A stretch of DNA of 64,000 bases from Streptomyces althioticus. Its GTDB lineage: Bacteria; Actinomycetota; Actinomycetes; Streptomycetales; Streptomycetaceae. Position 1 is the stretch's first letter, and every line of letters begins with the position of its first letter. Under the pieces are notes generated by a model. It did not search any database and was not told the DNA's origin. It saw only the letters and a program-made list of their open reading frames with translations. Position numbers and translations under genes: made by a program. Positions 1 through 10,039 of this stretch are shown piece after piece. The stretch covers positions 1-64,000 of the forward strand of contig BMSW01000023.1 in the NCBI GenBank assembly GCA_014649355.1, given 5' to 3'.

Positions 1-3000
1 CCGATCCTCGGCGCGATCGTCCTCATCGCCGCCCTCGTCGTCCTCGCCGACACGCTCTACAAGTATTCCAAGGGACAAGCGTCCCTATGGGACGTCGGAC
101 TGGCCGCACTGGACTGCATACCCGGCATGAAGGGCCTCACCACCCTCGGCGGCCTCGCCAAAGGCATGAAGGCGCTGGGCAAAGGCGGCCTCAAGGCCAT
201 GACCAAAGGGCTCGGACGCGGGCTGCGGAAGGGGGCGGACGACGCCGTCGGCAAGAGCAAGCCCGCCAAGGGGCGCTGCAAGAACGGCGATCCCGTCGAC
301 ATGGTTTCCGGCGAGATGATCATGGAGGAGACCGACGTCAGTCTTCCCGGACTCCTCCCCCTCGTGCTGCGGCGAACACATCTGTCGACCTACCACTGGG
401 GCCGGTGGTTCGGCCCCTCCTGGGCATCGACGCTCGACGAGCGTCTCGAACTGGACGACAACGGAGCCGTCTTCGCGTCCGAGGACGGCATGATCCTTGT
501 CTATCCCGTCCCCGCACCCGGTACTTCGGTCATGCCTCTCGAAGGACCGCGCTGGCCCCTGAACTGGGACGGGGCGCCAGGTGCCCCCCTCCGCATCACC
601 GACCCCGCATCAGGCCGCACCCGTCACTTCGCTCCACCGGCCACACCTGTCGCCGCGCAGGAGGCGTTCACCCTCCCGTTGGCCGCGGTGACCGACCGCG
701 GCGGGCGGCGCATCGACGTCGACCGGGACGCATCCGGCGCGCCCACCGCCGTGCGCGACTCCGGAGGCCGTCATGTGCACATCGACACCGAGGACGACCG
801 GATCGTCGCACTGCGGCTGCGTAACGAGGCGGACGGGCCCGAGGGAACGACGCTACTGCGGTACGCGTACAGCGCCGAAGGGCATCTCACCGAGATCCGC
901 AACTCCAGCGGACTGCCGTTCATGCTCACCTACGACCTCCAGGGACGCATCACGTCCTGGACCGACCGCAACGGCTCCTGGTACCGCTTCTCGTACGACG
1001 ACGCCGACCGGTGCGTCCGAGGTGACGGCGCAGGAGGATTCCTGTCCTGCACGATCGCCTACGACACTGACGCCCGCGAGACGCGGTATACGGATTCTCT
1101 GGGCCACACCACGACCTACCGGTACAACGAGCGCGGGCAGGTGGTCGCCCAGACCGACCCGCTCGGCAACACCACGCACGCCGAATGGGACGCGTACAAC
1201 CGGCTGCGCTCGCGGACGGATCCGCTGGGCCACACATCCCGCTTCAGCTACGACGAGCGCGGCAACCCCACCTCCGTGGTGCGGCCCGACGGCACGACGA
1301 CGAGCTGTGAGTACGACGCCTTCGACCGTCCGGTGTGGATCACTCTGCCGACCGGCGGCAGGCGCGGGTACGCCTATGACGACAACGGCAACCCGACAGC
1401 GACGGTCGACGTCGACGGCGCCGTGACCGCCTACGTCCACGACGCCTCCGGAGCACTCCTCTCCGTGACCAACGCGCTCGGCGCGACCCACCGTGTCCAG
1501 CCCGGGCCGCTGGGCCTGCCCGACGCCGTCACGGCGCCGCTGGGCGGGACCAGCCGGGTCACCCGTGACGCCTTCGGGCGCATCGTCGAATCCGTCGGCG
1601 CCACCGGCTCGACAACCCGTACCACCTGGACGGTGGAAGGGCTCCCGGCCGAGCGGGTCATGGCCGACGGCAGCAGCGAGAGCTGGTCCTACGACGGAGA
1701 AGGCAACGTCGTCCGCCACACCGGCACCGACGGACGGAGCACGACTCACGCCATCACCCACTTCGACCGGGTGCGGGCCCGTACGGAGGCAGACGGCTCG
1801 ACGACGTGGTTCGCGTACGACACAGAGTTGCGGCTCACCTCTGTGACGAGCGCGTCGGGTGCCGTATGGACCTACGAGTACGACCCTGCGGGCCGTCTCG
1901 TGAACGAGACCGACTTCAACGGACGCACCGTGTCCTACGCCTACGACGCGGCGGGCCGCCTGGTCCGGCGCACCAACGGTGCGGGGCAGATCACCACGTA
2001 CATGCGCGATGCGTGCGGACGGGTCGTGCAACGGCGTTCCGGGGAGGAAGCCGCCACCTTCGCCTACGACGCCGCCGGCCAGCTGACAAGGGCAGTCACG
2101 CCCCACACCGTCCTCACACTCACACGCGATGCGGCGGGCCGTGTCGTCTCGGAGGAGTGTGACGGACGCGCACTGCGCACCGCGTACGACGTTCTCGGCA
2201 GGCGGGTGGAGCGGACGACCCCGTCAGGTGTCGTCAGTCGGTGGGAATGGGACGCCAACAACCGCCCCCTCCGAGTACGACTGGCCGAGAACTCCCTGTC
2301 CTTCGGCTACGGGGCGTCGGGGCACGAGACCGAGCGACGGCTCGGCGAGGCGGCGGTACTCACCCAGGAGTGGGACGCCGGCCACCGTCTCACCGGCCAG
2401 ACGGTCCGGACGGGAGCCGCCTCCGATTCGGACACTCTCCATCGGGCATTGCTGCACCGCTCCTACTCGTACGGACAGGACGGCAGCCTGACGGCCGTCG
2501 CGGACCAGACCCATGGCGTCCGCGGGTTCACCCGTGACCGCCTCGGCCGGGTCGAGGCGGTCACGGCCGACGGGTGGTCCGAGCGCTACGCCTATGACGC
2601 GGCGGGCAACGTCAGCCGCGCCGACACCCCGGAAGGCGGCCCGCAAGGGGAGCGGGTCCACGACGGGACCCTCATCCGCAGGGCCGGCCACGTCACCTAC
2701 GTGCACGATCCGCAGGGGCGCCTCGTCCGGCAGACACGCAAGCTGCTGTCCGGGGGGACGAGGGAATGGACCTACGAGTGGGACGCCGAGGACCGGCTCA
2801 CTCAGGTCACGACCCCGGACGGCTGCCGCTGGGCGTACGTGTACGACGGTCTTGGCCGACGCGTCGCCAAGCGGCGGCTGTCCGACGACGGCCGGACCGC
2901 AGAGGAAACCGTCTTCACCTGGGACGGCTCCCACCTGGCGGAACAGAGCGAGTCCGTCGACGGCCCCACCAGGAGCTGGGAATGGGCTCCCGGCACGAAC

Positions 3001-3726
3001 CGCGCGCTGGCACAACTGGACCAGGACGAGGTCGACCGCCGCTTCTACGCCATCGTCACCGATGTGGTGGGCACACCCACGGAACTGGTCGACGAGGCAG
3101 GCCGGATCACGTGGCGGGCACGCACCACTCTGTGGGGCGCGCCGCTGGCCCACACCTCGGATCCCGTCGACTGCCCTCTCCGCTTCCCAGGGCAGTACCA
3201 CGACCGCGAGACAGGCCTCCACTACAACTTCCGCCGCTACTACGACCCCGCCAATGCCCGCTATGTCAGTCCGGATCCGCTGGGCCTCGCCCCGGCGCCG
3301 AACCACCACGGGTACGTCCCTGACCCCCTTCGGTGGACCGATCCGTGGGGGTTGGTCAACTGCGAGAGCAGCAGACACGGCATCACGGAGCAACGCGAGG
3401 CCCACATCGAGGGCCAGCACGGCCCGGGTGCTCAGGACCGAGTGCGGGAGAACGCCGACCCGACCGGACCTGAGCCCTCACTGCCTGGTGAGTTCTACGA
3501 GGACTTCTTCTGGGACGCCGACGACTTCGTCCTGGGCCGACGGCTTCGGGAAGGTGTCGACGGAACCCCGGCGATACCCAACCCCCGCGCCCGGGCAGGC
3601 CAGGACAGTCATCTGCACCGCTTCGACTACGGCGAGCCGGTAGGTGTGAACGGCAGTGGTCGAGAGACCAGTGTTGTCGAAGTCGTCATCCGTGACGGCC
3701 ACATCCACACGGCGTACCCGGTCTGA
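1..3726 (+). CDS. Rhs/YD-repeat polymorphic toxin, 3' part (5' end outside window)
   Basis: The frame is open from base 1, so the gene starts upstream; 1241 residues are visible. The order is a hydrophobic segment (bases 1-60, rich in I, L, V, A), a Gly/Lys-rich linker, a DUF6531-type module (KNGDPVDMVSGEM, near base 283), then many YD repeats of the form YDAAGRLVRRTNGAGQ. The Rhs core follows (GLHYNFRRYYDPANARYVSP, about 3208-3276), ending at DPWGL near 3340. About 125 residues after the core form the variable toxin tip, containing HIEGQHG and ending GHIHTAYPV. Rhs proteins form a shell around a releasable C-terminal toxin used against competing cells. The tip motifs faintly recall BECR/EndoU-type RNases; that is inference only. 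I see no immunity gene directly downstream. Confidence 0.9.
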   Translation, partial: PILGAIVLIAALVVLADTLYKYSKGQASLWDVGLAALDCIPGMKGLTTLGGLAKGMKALGKGGLKAMTKGLGRGLRKGADDAVGKSKPAKGRCKNGDPVDMVSGEMIMEETDVSLPGLLPLVLRRTHLSTYHWGRWFGPSWASTLDERLELDDNGAVFASEDGMILVYPVPAPGTSVMPLEGPRWPLNWDGAPGAPLRITDPASGRTRHFAPPATPVAAQEAFTLPLAAVTDRGGRRIDVDRDASGAPTAVRDSGGRHVHIDTEDDRIVALRLRNEADGPEGTTLLRYAYSAEGHLTEIRNSSGLPFMLTYDLQGRITSWTDRNGSWYRFSYDDADRCVRGDGAGGFLSCTIAYDTDARETRYTDSLGHTTTYRYNERGQVVAQTDPLGNTTHAEWDAYNRLRSRTDPLGHTSRFSYDERGNPTSVVRPDGTTTSCEYDAFDRPVWITLPTGGRRGYAYDDNGNPTATVDVDGAVTAYVHDASGALLSVTNALGATHRVQPGPLGLPDAVTAPLGGTSRVTRDAFGRIVESVGATGSTTRTTWTVEGLPAERVMADGSSESWSYDGEGNVVRHTGTDGRSTTHAITHFDRVRARTEADGSTTWFAYDTELRLTSVTSASGAVWTYEYDPAGRLVNETDFNGRTVSYAYDAAGRLVRRTNGAGQITTYMRDACGRVVQRRSGEEAATFAYDAAGQLTRAVTPHTVLTLTRDAAGRVVSEECDGRALRTAYDVLGRRVERTTPSGVVSRWEWDANNRPLRVRLAENSLSFGYGASGHETERRLGEAAVLTQEWDAGHRLTGQTVRTGAASDSDTLHRALLHRSYSYGQDGSLTAVADQTHGVRGFTRDRLGRVEAVTADGWSERYAYDAAGNVSRADTPEGGPQGERVHDGTLIRRAGHVTYVHDPQGRLVRQTRKLLSGGTREWTYEWDAEDRLTQVTTPDGCRWAYVYDGLGRRVAKRRLSDDGRTAEETVFTWDGSHLAEQSESVDGPTRSWEWAPGTNRALAQLDQDEVDRRFYAIVTDVVGTPTELVDEAGRITWRARTTLWGAPLAHTSDPVDCPLRFPGQYHDRETGLHYNFRRYYDPANARYVSPDPLGLAPAPNHHGYVPDPLRWTDPWGLVNCESSRHGITEQREAHIEGQHGPGAQDRVRENADPTGPEPSLPGEFYEDFFWDADDFVLGRRLREGVDGTPAIPNPRARAGQDSHLHRFDYGEPVGVNGSGRETSVVEVVIRDGHIHTAYPV

Positions 3727-4308
3727 GGCGGCAGTCGGGTCCCGCGTCGTCGACAGCGACCGGGCGGCGTCACCGACCGGTGCTCCGCCTCCCTCCTCGT
3801 CGGCGAGCACCCGGCCGCCCTGCGGAACGGTCGGTTCAGCGGGTAAATCTCGGACATCCGTGGAACGTGCACGAAATCGTTCGAACGGGGTGCGGTGCGC
3901 GGGATTCCGGTCCCGGGGCCCTGTATCACGAGGCGCTCGAGGCGCGGCGGGGGCAGTGGGCTCATGTGTACGACTTGTGTGCCCGGACCTCGGCAGTCGC
4001 CGTCCCGGCGGGTGCGCGGGGCGGCCGGCGAGACGGCGTCGGCGCGGGTCGTAAGTGTCATCACGCAGTCGTACGACGGGAGTTGAGACGCGGGTGCGAG
4101 AGCCGAGCAGACGGGTTCCGGACGGTGGATTCGGCCACGTCGCCTGAACACAATTTCCCCACACCCTCTCTTCTTACCGGCCGCGATGGTCTAGATTGAC
4201 CCTGCTTCGGCCGTTCGGGCCCGAGGCGACCGATTGAATGATCTTTAAGTCCGGCGCCCGGGGAGGGGTTCGTCCAACGGCGCCAGGCGTGGGGGTGATC
4301 ACACCGCT

Positions 4309-4346
4309 GAGCCCCGGGGGGGCTCGGGTGCGGGGGCGCACCCGAG
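4309..4346 (+). promoter_or_regulatory. Two overlapping hairpins in the exopolysaccharide leader
   Basis: GAGCCCC (4309-4315) pairs with GGGGCTC (4319-4325). CTCGGGTGCG (4323-4332) pairs perfectly with CGCACCCGAG (4337-4346) around a GGGG loop. The two stems share bases 4323-4325, so in RNA they compete at their edge. Together they could act as a terminator, antiterminator or transcript-end structure. The function is inferred from structure alone. Confidence 0.5.
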
Positions 4347-4441
4347 GGACCGGTCAGGTCCGCTCGGCTCCATGGACCGGCACGGCCATGTGCCGCTGCC
4401 GCCGCGACAGGTTGTTCACGTTGTTCTTTGTCCGTTCGTAG

Positions 4442-4517
4442 CCGGCATGCCGGTGCGCGGGAGGCGGGGGCCTCCCGTGGCGAGGAACAGCGCGGTTCGG
4501 GGGGTGGGGTCCCCCCG
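4442..4517 (+). promoter_or_regulatory. Cluster of three inverted repeats 50-130 bp before the exopolysaccharide operon
   Basis: Three structures follow each other. CCGGCATGCCGG at 4442-4453 is a perfect 12-bp palindrome. GGGAGGC (4459-4465) pairs with GCCTCCC (4470-4476). CGGGGGG (4498-4504) pairs with CCCCCCG (4511-4517). None is followed by a T run. The palindrome could be a regulator-binding site, while the other two are more likely RNA stems in the leader of the sugar transferase mRNA. Confidence 0.45.
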
Positions 4518-4570
4518 GCGGAGACAGCGTCAGGCGAACACGTCGCATCACCGGGGACCTGGGGGGTTCT

Positions 4571-6049
4571 GTGCGGCAAGGGGGATTGGTCAGCCCGTTC
4601 CCGTCGGAGCGGGGTCATCTGGCGGACGGGGAGTTCAACCGTGGCACGGCCGACTGGGAGCACCGCTACCGCCGCACCGTGATCACGAGCGACACGGTGG
4701 CGACCGCCGTCGTCGTCGCCGGGATCGGCAACTTCTTCGGCGTGCGGGACGCCGCCGACTGGCACGAGAAGTGGGGCATCCTCGCCTTCGGCACCTGGTT
4801 ACTGGTGCTGGGCGCGCTCGCGGTGAGCCGGTCGTGGGCGCCCACCGTGCTCGGGCAGGGCGCCGAGGAGTTCCGGCGGCTCGGCCGCTCGCTGTTCATG
4901 GCGACCGTCGTGCTCGCGCTCGGCGGGATCGCCCTGACCTCGCGCAACATCAAACTCTGGATCTTCGTCGCGGTCCCCGCGATCGCGCTCGTCACCATGA
5001 CGATGCGCTACCTGCTGCGCCTGCGGCTGCACCGGCAGCGCAAGGAGGGCCGCTGTCTGCGCCCCGTGCTCGCGGCCGGGAGCCCGGACACGGTGCGCGA
5101 CCTGATCGCCCGCACCCGCAAGTACCCGCACCTGGGCTGGCGCGTGGACGCCGTGTGCACCACCGACGGCCCCGTCGTCGACGGCGGACGGCTGGACGGC
5201 GTGCCCGTGGTGGGACGGCTGGCGGACGTCGCCGACCACGTCCGCCGCGACGGCTTCCGCGTCGTCGCCGTCACCCCCGACCCGCACTGGTCCCCCGACC
5301 GGCTCCAGCGGCTGTCGTGGAACCTGGAGGGTTCCGACGCGGAGATGGTCGTCGCGCCGGTGCTGATGGAGGTGGCGGGGCCGCGGCTGCACGTCGACGC
5401 GGTCCTCGGCATACCGCTGCTGCGGGTCAGCATGCCGGCGTTCACCGGTGGCCGCCGCGCGGTCAAGGGCGTCGTCGACCGGCTCGGCGCGCTGGTCCTG
5501 CTGGCGCTGTTCGCGCCGCTGATGCTGCTGGTCGCGCTGCTCGTGGCGACGGACAGCCGGGGCGGGGTGTTCTACCGGCAGCGCAGGGTCGGCAAGGACG
5601 GCCGCGAGTTCACCATCCTCAAGTTCCGCACGATGATCCCCGACGCGGACCGCGTACGCGCCGCGCTCGCCGACCGCAACGAGGGCGCCGGGCCGCTGTT
5701 CAAGATGCGCCGCGACCCACGGGTGACCCGGATCGGGGCGGTGCTGCGCCGCTACTCGCTCGACGAGCTGCCGCAGCTGTTCAACGTGCTCACCGGGTCG
5801 ATGTCGCTCGTCGGCCCGCGGCCTCCGCTGCCGGAGGAGTGCGCCGCCTACGGGCCGGACATCCGGCGCCGGCTGAAGGTGAAGCCGGGGCTGACCGGAC
5901 TGTGGCAGATCAGCGGGCGCAGCGACCTGTCGTGGGAGGAGGCGGTCCGGCTGGACCTGCGGTACGTGGAGGACTGGTCCCTCGCCCTGGACACGGTGAT
6001 CTTGTGGAAGACGCTGCGCGCCGTGGTGCAGGGACAGGGGGCGTACTGA
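4571..6049 (+). CDS. Polyprenyl-phosphate glycosyl-1-phosphate transferase (exopolysaccharide priming enzyme)
   Basis: A 492-residue membrane protein that starts polymer assembly by moving a sugar-1-phosphate onto undecaprenyl phosphate. The N-terminal half has several hydrophobic helices followed by a CoA-binding/Rossmann-like domain, as in WbaP/CpsE-type enzymes. The C-terminal bacterial sugar transferase domain shows one membrane segment (about residues 305-325), then FYRQRRVGKDG, ILKFRTM, DELPQLFNVL, SLVGPRPPLPEE and PGLTGLWQISGR, all diagnostic. The GTG start follows a G-rich ribosome site. It is the first gene of the 21-gene operon. Codon 77 (4799-4801) is TTA, rare in Streptomyces, so full translation should need the bldA tRNA. 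The sugar transferred cannot be read from sequence. Confidence 0.93.
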   Translation: MRQGGLVSPFPSERGHLADGEFNRGTADWEHRYRRTVITSDTVATAVVVAGIGNFFGVRDAADWHEKWGILAFGTWLLVLGALAVSRSWAPTVLGQGAEEFRRLGRSLFMATVVLALGGIALTSRNIKLWIFVAVPAIALVTMTMRYLLRLRLHRQRKEGRCLRPVLAAGSPDTVRDLIARTRKYPHLGWRVDAVCTTDGPVVDGGRLDGVPVVGRLADVADHVRRDGFRVVAVTPDPHWSPDRLQRLSWNLEGSDAEMVVAPVLMEVAGPRLHVDAVLGIPLLRVSMPAFTGGRRAVKGVVDRLGALVLLALFAPLMLLVALLVATDSRGGVFYRQRRVGKDGREFTILKFRTMIPDADRVRAALADRNEGAGPLFKMRRDPRVTRIGAVLRRYSLDELPQLFNVLTGSMSLVGPRPPLPEECAAYGPDIRRRLKVKPGLTGLWQISGRSDLSWEEAVRLDLRYVEDWSLALDTVILWKTLRAVVQGQGAY

Positions 6050-6125
6050 TGCGCGGCGCCCGTGGGGCGGCCGGGGTGCGGACCGCAGGCCGAGGGGGCC
6101 TGCCCGGGGGGGGGAGGAACGGGTC

Positions 6126-7431
<1,306 letters not shown>

Positions 7432-7442
<11 letters not shown>

Positions 7443-8685
7443 GCCGAAGGGCGCGCGGGGCCGCCGCGCGCTGATCCTGGTGGAGAACCTGTCGGTGCCG
7501 TTCGACCGGCGGGTGTGGCAGGAGTGCCGGACGCTCCGTGACGCGGGCTGGGAGGTCGACGTCATCTGCCCGCGGGGCACCAAGCGGGACACCGAGCCGG
7601 AGGCCGTGATCGACGGGGTGCGGATCCACCGCTACCCGCTGCGCGCGGCCACCGGGGGTCCGGCCGGCTACCTCAAGGAGTACGGGGCGGCGCTGTGGCA
7701 CACCGCCCGCCTGGCCCGCAAGGTCGGCCCGGTGGACGTGGTGCACGCCTGCAACCCTCCGGACCTGCTGTTCCTGCCCGCGCTGCGGCTGAAGCGGCAG
7801 GGCGCGAAGTTCGTCTTCGACCAGCACGACCTGGTGCCCGAGCTGTACCTGTCCCGGTTCGGCCGGGGCAAGGACCTGCTCTACCGGGGCGTGTGCGCGC
7901 TGGAGCGGGCGACGTACCGGGCGGCGGACGTGGTGCTCGCCACGAACGAGAGCTACAAGGACGTCGCCGTGCGCCGCGGCGGGCGGCGGCCCGAGGACGT
8001 GTTCGTGGTGCGCAGCGCGCCCGACACCGAGCGGTTCCACCCGGTGGAGCCGGAGCCGGAACTGAAGCGCGGCAAGCCCCATCTGCTGTGCTACCTGGGC
8101 GTGATGGGCCCGCAGGACGGCGTCGACTACGCGCTGCGGGCGCTGGCGAAGCTGCGCGACGAGGTGGGCCGTACCGACTGGCACGCGGTGTTCGTCGGCG
8201 CGGGCGACACCTTCGACGCGATGGTGGAGCTGTCCCGGGAGCTGGGGCTCGACGGCCAGGTGGAGTTCACGGGACGCGTGCCGGACGCCGACCTGGTGCG
8301 CTGGCTGTCCACCGCGGACGTGTGCCTCTCCCCCGACCCGTGCAACCCGCTCAACGACGTGTCGACCATGAACAAGGTCCTCGAGTACATGGTGATGGGC
8401 CGGCCGATCGTCTCCTTCGACCTGAAGGAGGCGCGGGTCTCGGCCGGCGAGGCCGCCGTGTACGCGAAGGGCGACGACGAGGGCGAGTTCGCCGCGTTGA
8501 TCGGCCGGCTGCTGGACGACCCCGAACAGCGCTCCCGTATGGGGAAGTCCGGGCAGGAACGGATCAACGGCCCGCTGGCCTGGCGCAACTCGCAGGCGGC
8601 GCTGCTGGCCGCCTACGAGGCCGCCGTCGGGGGCGGCGCGGCGGCCCGGAGCGGGCGGGAAAGAGGCACGTCCCTTGAGCGATGA
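7432..8685 (+). CDS. Glycosyltransferase family 4
   Basis: A 417-residue GT-B enzyme expected to add a sugar to the lipid-linked repeat unit at the inner face of the membrane. The N-terminal acceptor domain begins ALILVENLSVPFDRRVWQE, typical of WcaL/WbuB-like exopolysaccharide GT4 proteins. The C-terminal donor domain has GVMGPQDGVDYALRAL, VEFTGRVPDADLVRWLSTAD and the late acidic region near MNKVLEYM. The TTG start overlaps the dehydrogenase gene by 11 bp, consistent with coupled translation. Donor and linkage are unknown. Confidence 0.88.
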
Positions 8686-10039
8686 CGCGATACGCCTGGT
8701 CACCATCGGGCGGATGCTCCGCAGGCGCGGCAGGCTGCTGACGGTCCTCGTCGTGCTGGGGGCGCTGACCGGCTTCGGCGCCTCCCTGGTGTTCCCGCCG
8801 CGCTACACCACGTCGGCGTCGGTGCTGCTGCCGGGCGCCTGGGAGGAGCGTGTGCTGCTGACCCAGGCGGAGATCGCCACCAGCACGGTGGTGACCGACC
8901 GCACGGCCGAGGAGCTGGGCTGGGCCGGGGTCGACGGCGAGGAGCTGCGCGAGCGGGTGCGCGCCGAGGTGACCGACGGCAACATCATCAAGATCTCCGG
9001 TACCGCCGGGAGCCCCGCGAAGGCGCAGCGGCTCTCCGACGAACTGGCCCGGCAGTTCGTGACGTTCTCCGCGCGGATCGTCGACGGGACGGCGGACCCG
9101 ACGGCCGCGGCAGGACCCGACCAGCTGCGGCAGATGGTGCTCACCACCAGCCGCCGCATCACCGAGCTGGCCGACGCGGCCGACCCCGGCCGGACCGTGG
9201 AGAGCGTGCAGACCCGCACCGAGCTGGCGAAGCTGCGCACCGCGCTCCAGGAGGCGGTCGGCAAGCTGAACCAGGCCGACTCGAACGCGGCCGGTTCCCG
9301 GCTGGTCGTGATGGGTCCGGCGGCCAGGCCGACCGGTGAGGCGCCTCCGTCCCGCGTGCAGCTGATCGCCGCGGGGGCGGTGCTGTTCCTCCTGCTCTCG
9401 GTGGTCGGGCATCTCACCGCGGCCCGGGTGAACCGGCGGCTGCGCTCCGAGCCGGAGATCGCCGCCGCGCTCGGCTCCGGGCTGCTCGGCGGCGTCGACG
9501 TGGCCGCGCGGCGGGGCGTGCACCGGCCGGAGGGCGGCGGCGCCCGGCACCGGGTCCGCCGGCTGCTCGGTCTGGACACCCCCTGGAACGCGCCCGTGCC
9601 GCCGGCCGCCGGGGACGAGGCGAGCCTGGGGATCCGCTACCGGCGGGTGTGCGGACGGATCCGCGACCTGGTGCCGGGCGCGCGGCGGCTGCTGCTGGTC
9701 GTGCCCGACGACGACGGCATCGCCCTGCGGGCCGCCGAGCGGCTGGCGGAGGAGGCCGGGGGCGACCCCCTGCTGCGGCTGACGGTGGTCTCCCCGGAGG
9801 CGCCGCTGGTGCCCGACCGCGAGGAGGAGTCGGGCGTCCTGGTCGTGCTGAGCGCGGGCACCCGCACCGCCGCCGAGCTGGCCGGTGTCGCCGAGGCGTG
9901 CGCGGACGCGGGTCACGACGTCGTCGGCATCGTCCTGGCCGACGCGGTCCGGACCCGTCCGGCGCGGTCCGCCGGCCCGCCGCGGGAGGCCGCCGCACCG
10001 GCGCTCGCCCTCGGCGACGGCGCGCGGGGAGGTGCGTGA
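8675..10039 (+). CDS. Wzz/Wzc-type chain-length regulator with degenerate kinase-like tail (first of two)
   Basis: 454 residues with the layout of a polysaccharide co-polymerase: a membrane helix at about 24-44 (LTVLVVLGALTGFGASLVF), an extracytoplasmic Wzz domain, and a second helix near 228-248 (LIAAGAVLFLLLSVVGHLT). About 200 cytoplasmic residues follow. That tail keeps the rhythm of a tyrosine-kinase/MinD-like fold (RRLLLVVPDDDGIALRAAERLA, then SGVLVVLSAGTRTAAELAGV) but has no Walker A GK[ST], so it is unlikely to hydrolyse ATP. The TTG start overlaps the previous gene by 11 bp. It probably sets chain length with the next gene and the Wzy protein. Confidence 0.8.
   Translation: MSDDAIRLVTIGRMLRRRGRLLTVLVVLGALTGFGASLVFPPRYTTSASVLLPGAWEERVLLTQAEIATSTVVTDRTAEELGWAGVDGEELRERVRAEVTDGNIIKISGTAGSPAKAQRLSDELARQFVTFSARIVDGTADPTAAAGPDQLRQMVLTTSRRITELADAADPGRTVESVQTRTELAKLRTALQEAVGKLNQADSNAAGSRLVVMGPAARPTGEAPPSRVQLIAAGAVLFLLLSVVGHLTAARVNRRLRSEPEIAAALGSGLLGGVDVAARRGVHRPEGGGARHRVRRLLGLDTPWNAPVPPAAGDEASLGIRYRRVCGRIRDLVPGARRLLLVVPDDDGIALRAAERLAEEAGGDPLLRLTVVSPEAPLVPDREEESGVLVVLSAGTRTAAELAGVAEACADAGHDVVGIVLADAVRTRPARSAGPPREAAAPALALGDGARGGA

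Larger units (their letters stand above)
3727..4570. other. 844-bp gene-poor region
   Basis: No frame here has convincing codon bias, a ribosome site and a recognisable product. It contains small dyads (CGTTCGAACG at 3878-3887), comparatively AT-rich patches around 4150-4250, and from 4309 a run of strong inverted repeats leading to the exopolysaccharide operon. The operon promoter is presumably within it, but I cannot fix -35 and -10 boxes. Confidence 0.6.

Noticed and set aside
3627..4199. Candidate immunity gene after the Rhs toxin
   Set aside because: Frames on both strands lack ribosome sites, codon bias and acidic immunity-protein character.
4150..4250. Promoter boxes for the exopolysaccharide operon (TAGATT, TTTAAG)
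   Set aside because: No pair with a credible -35/-10 spacing could be chosen, so only the region is annotated.
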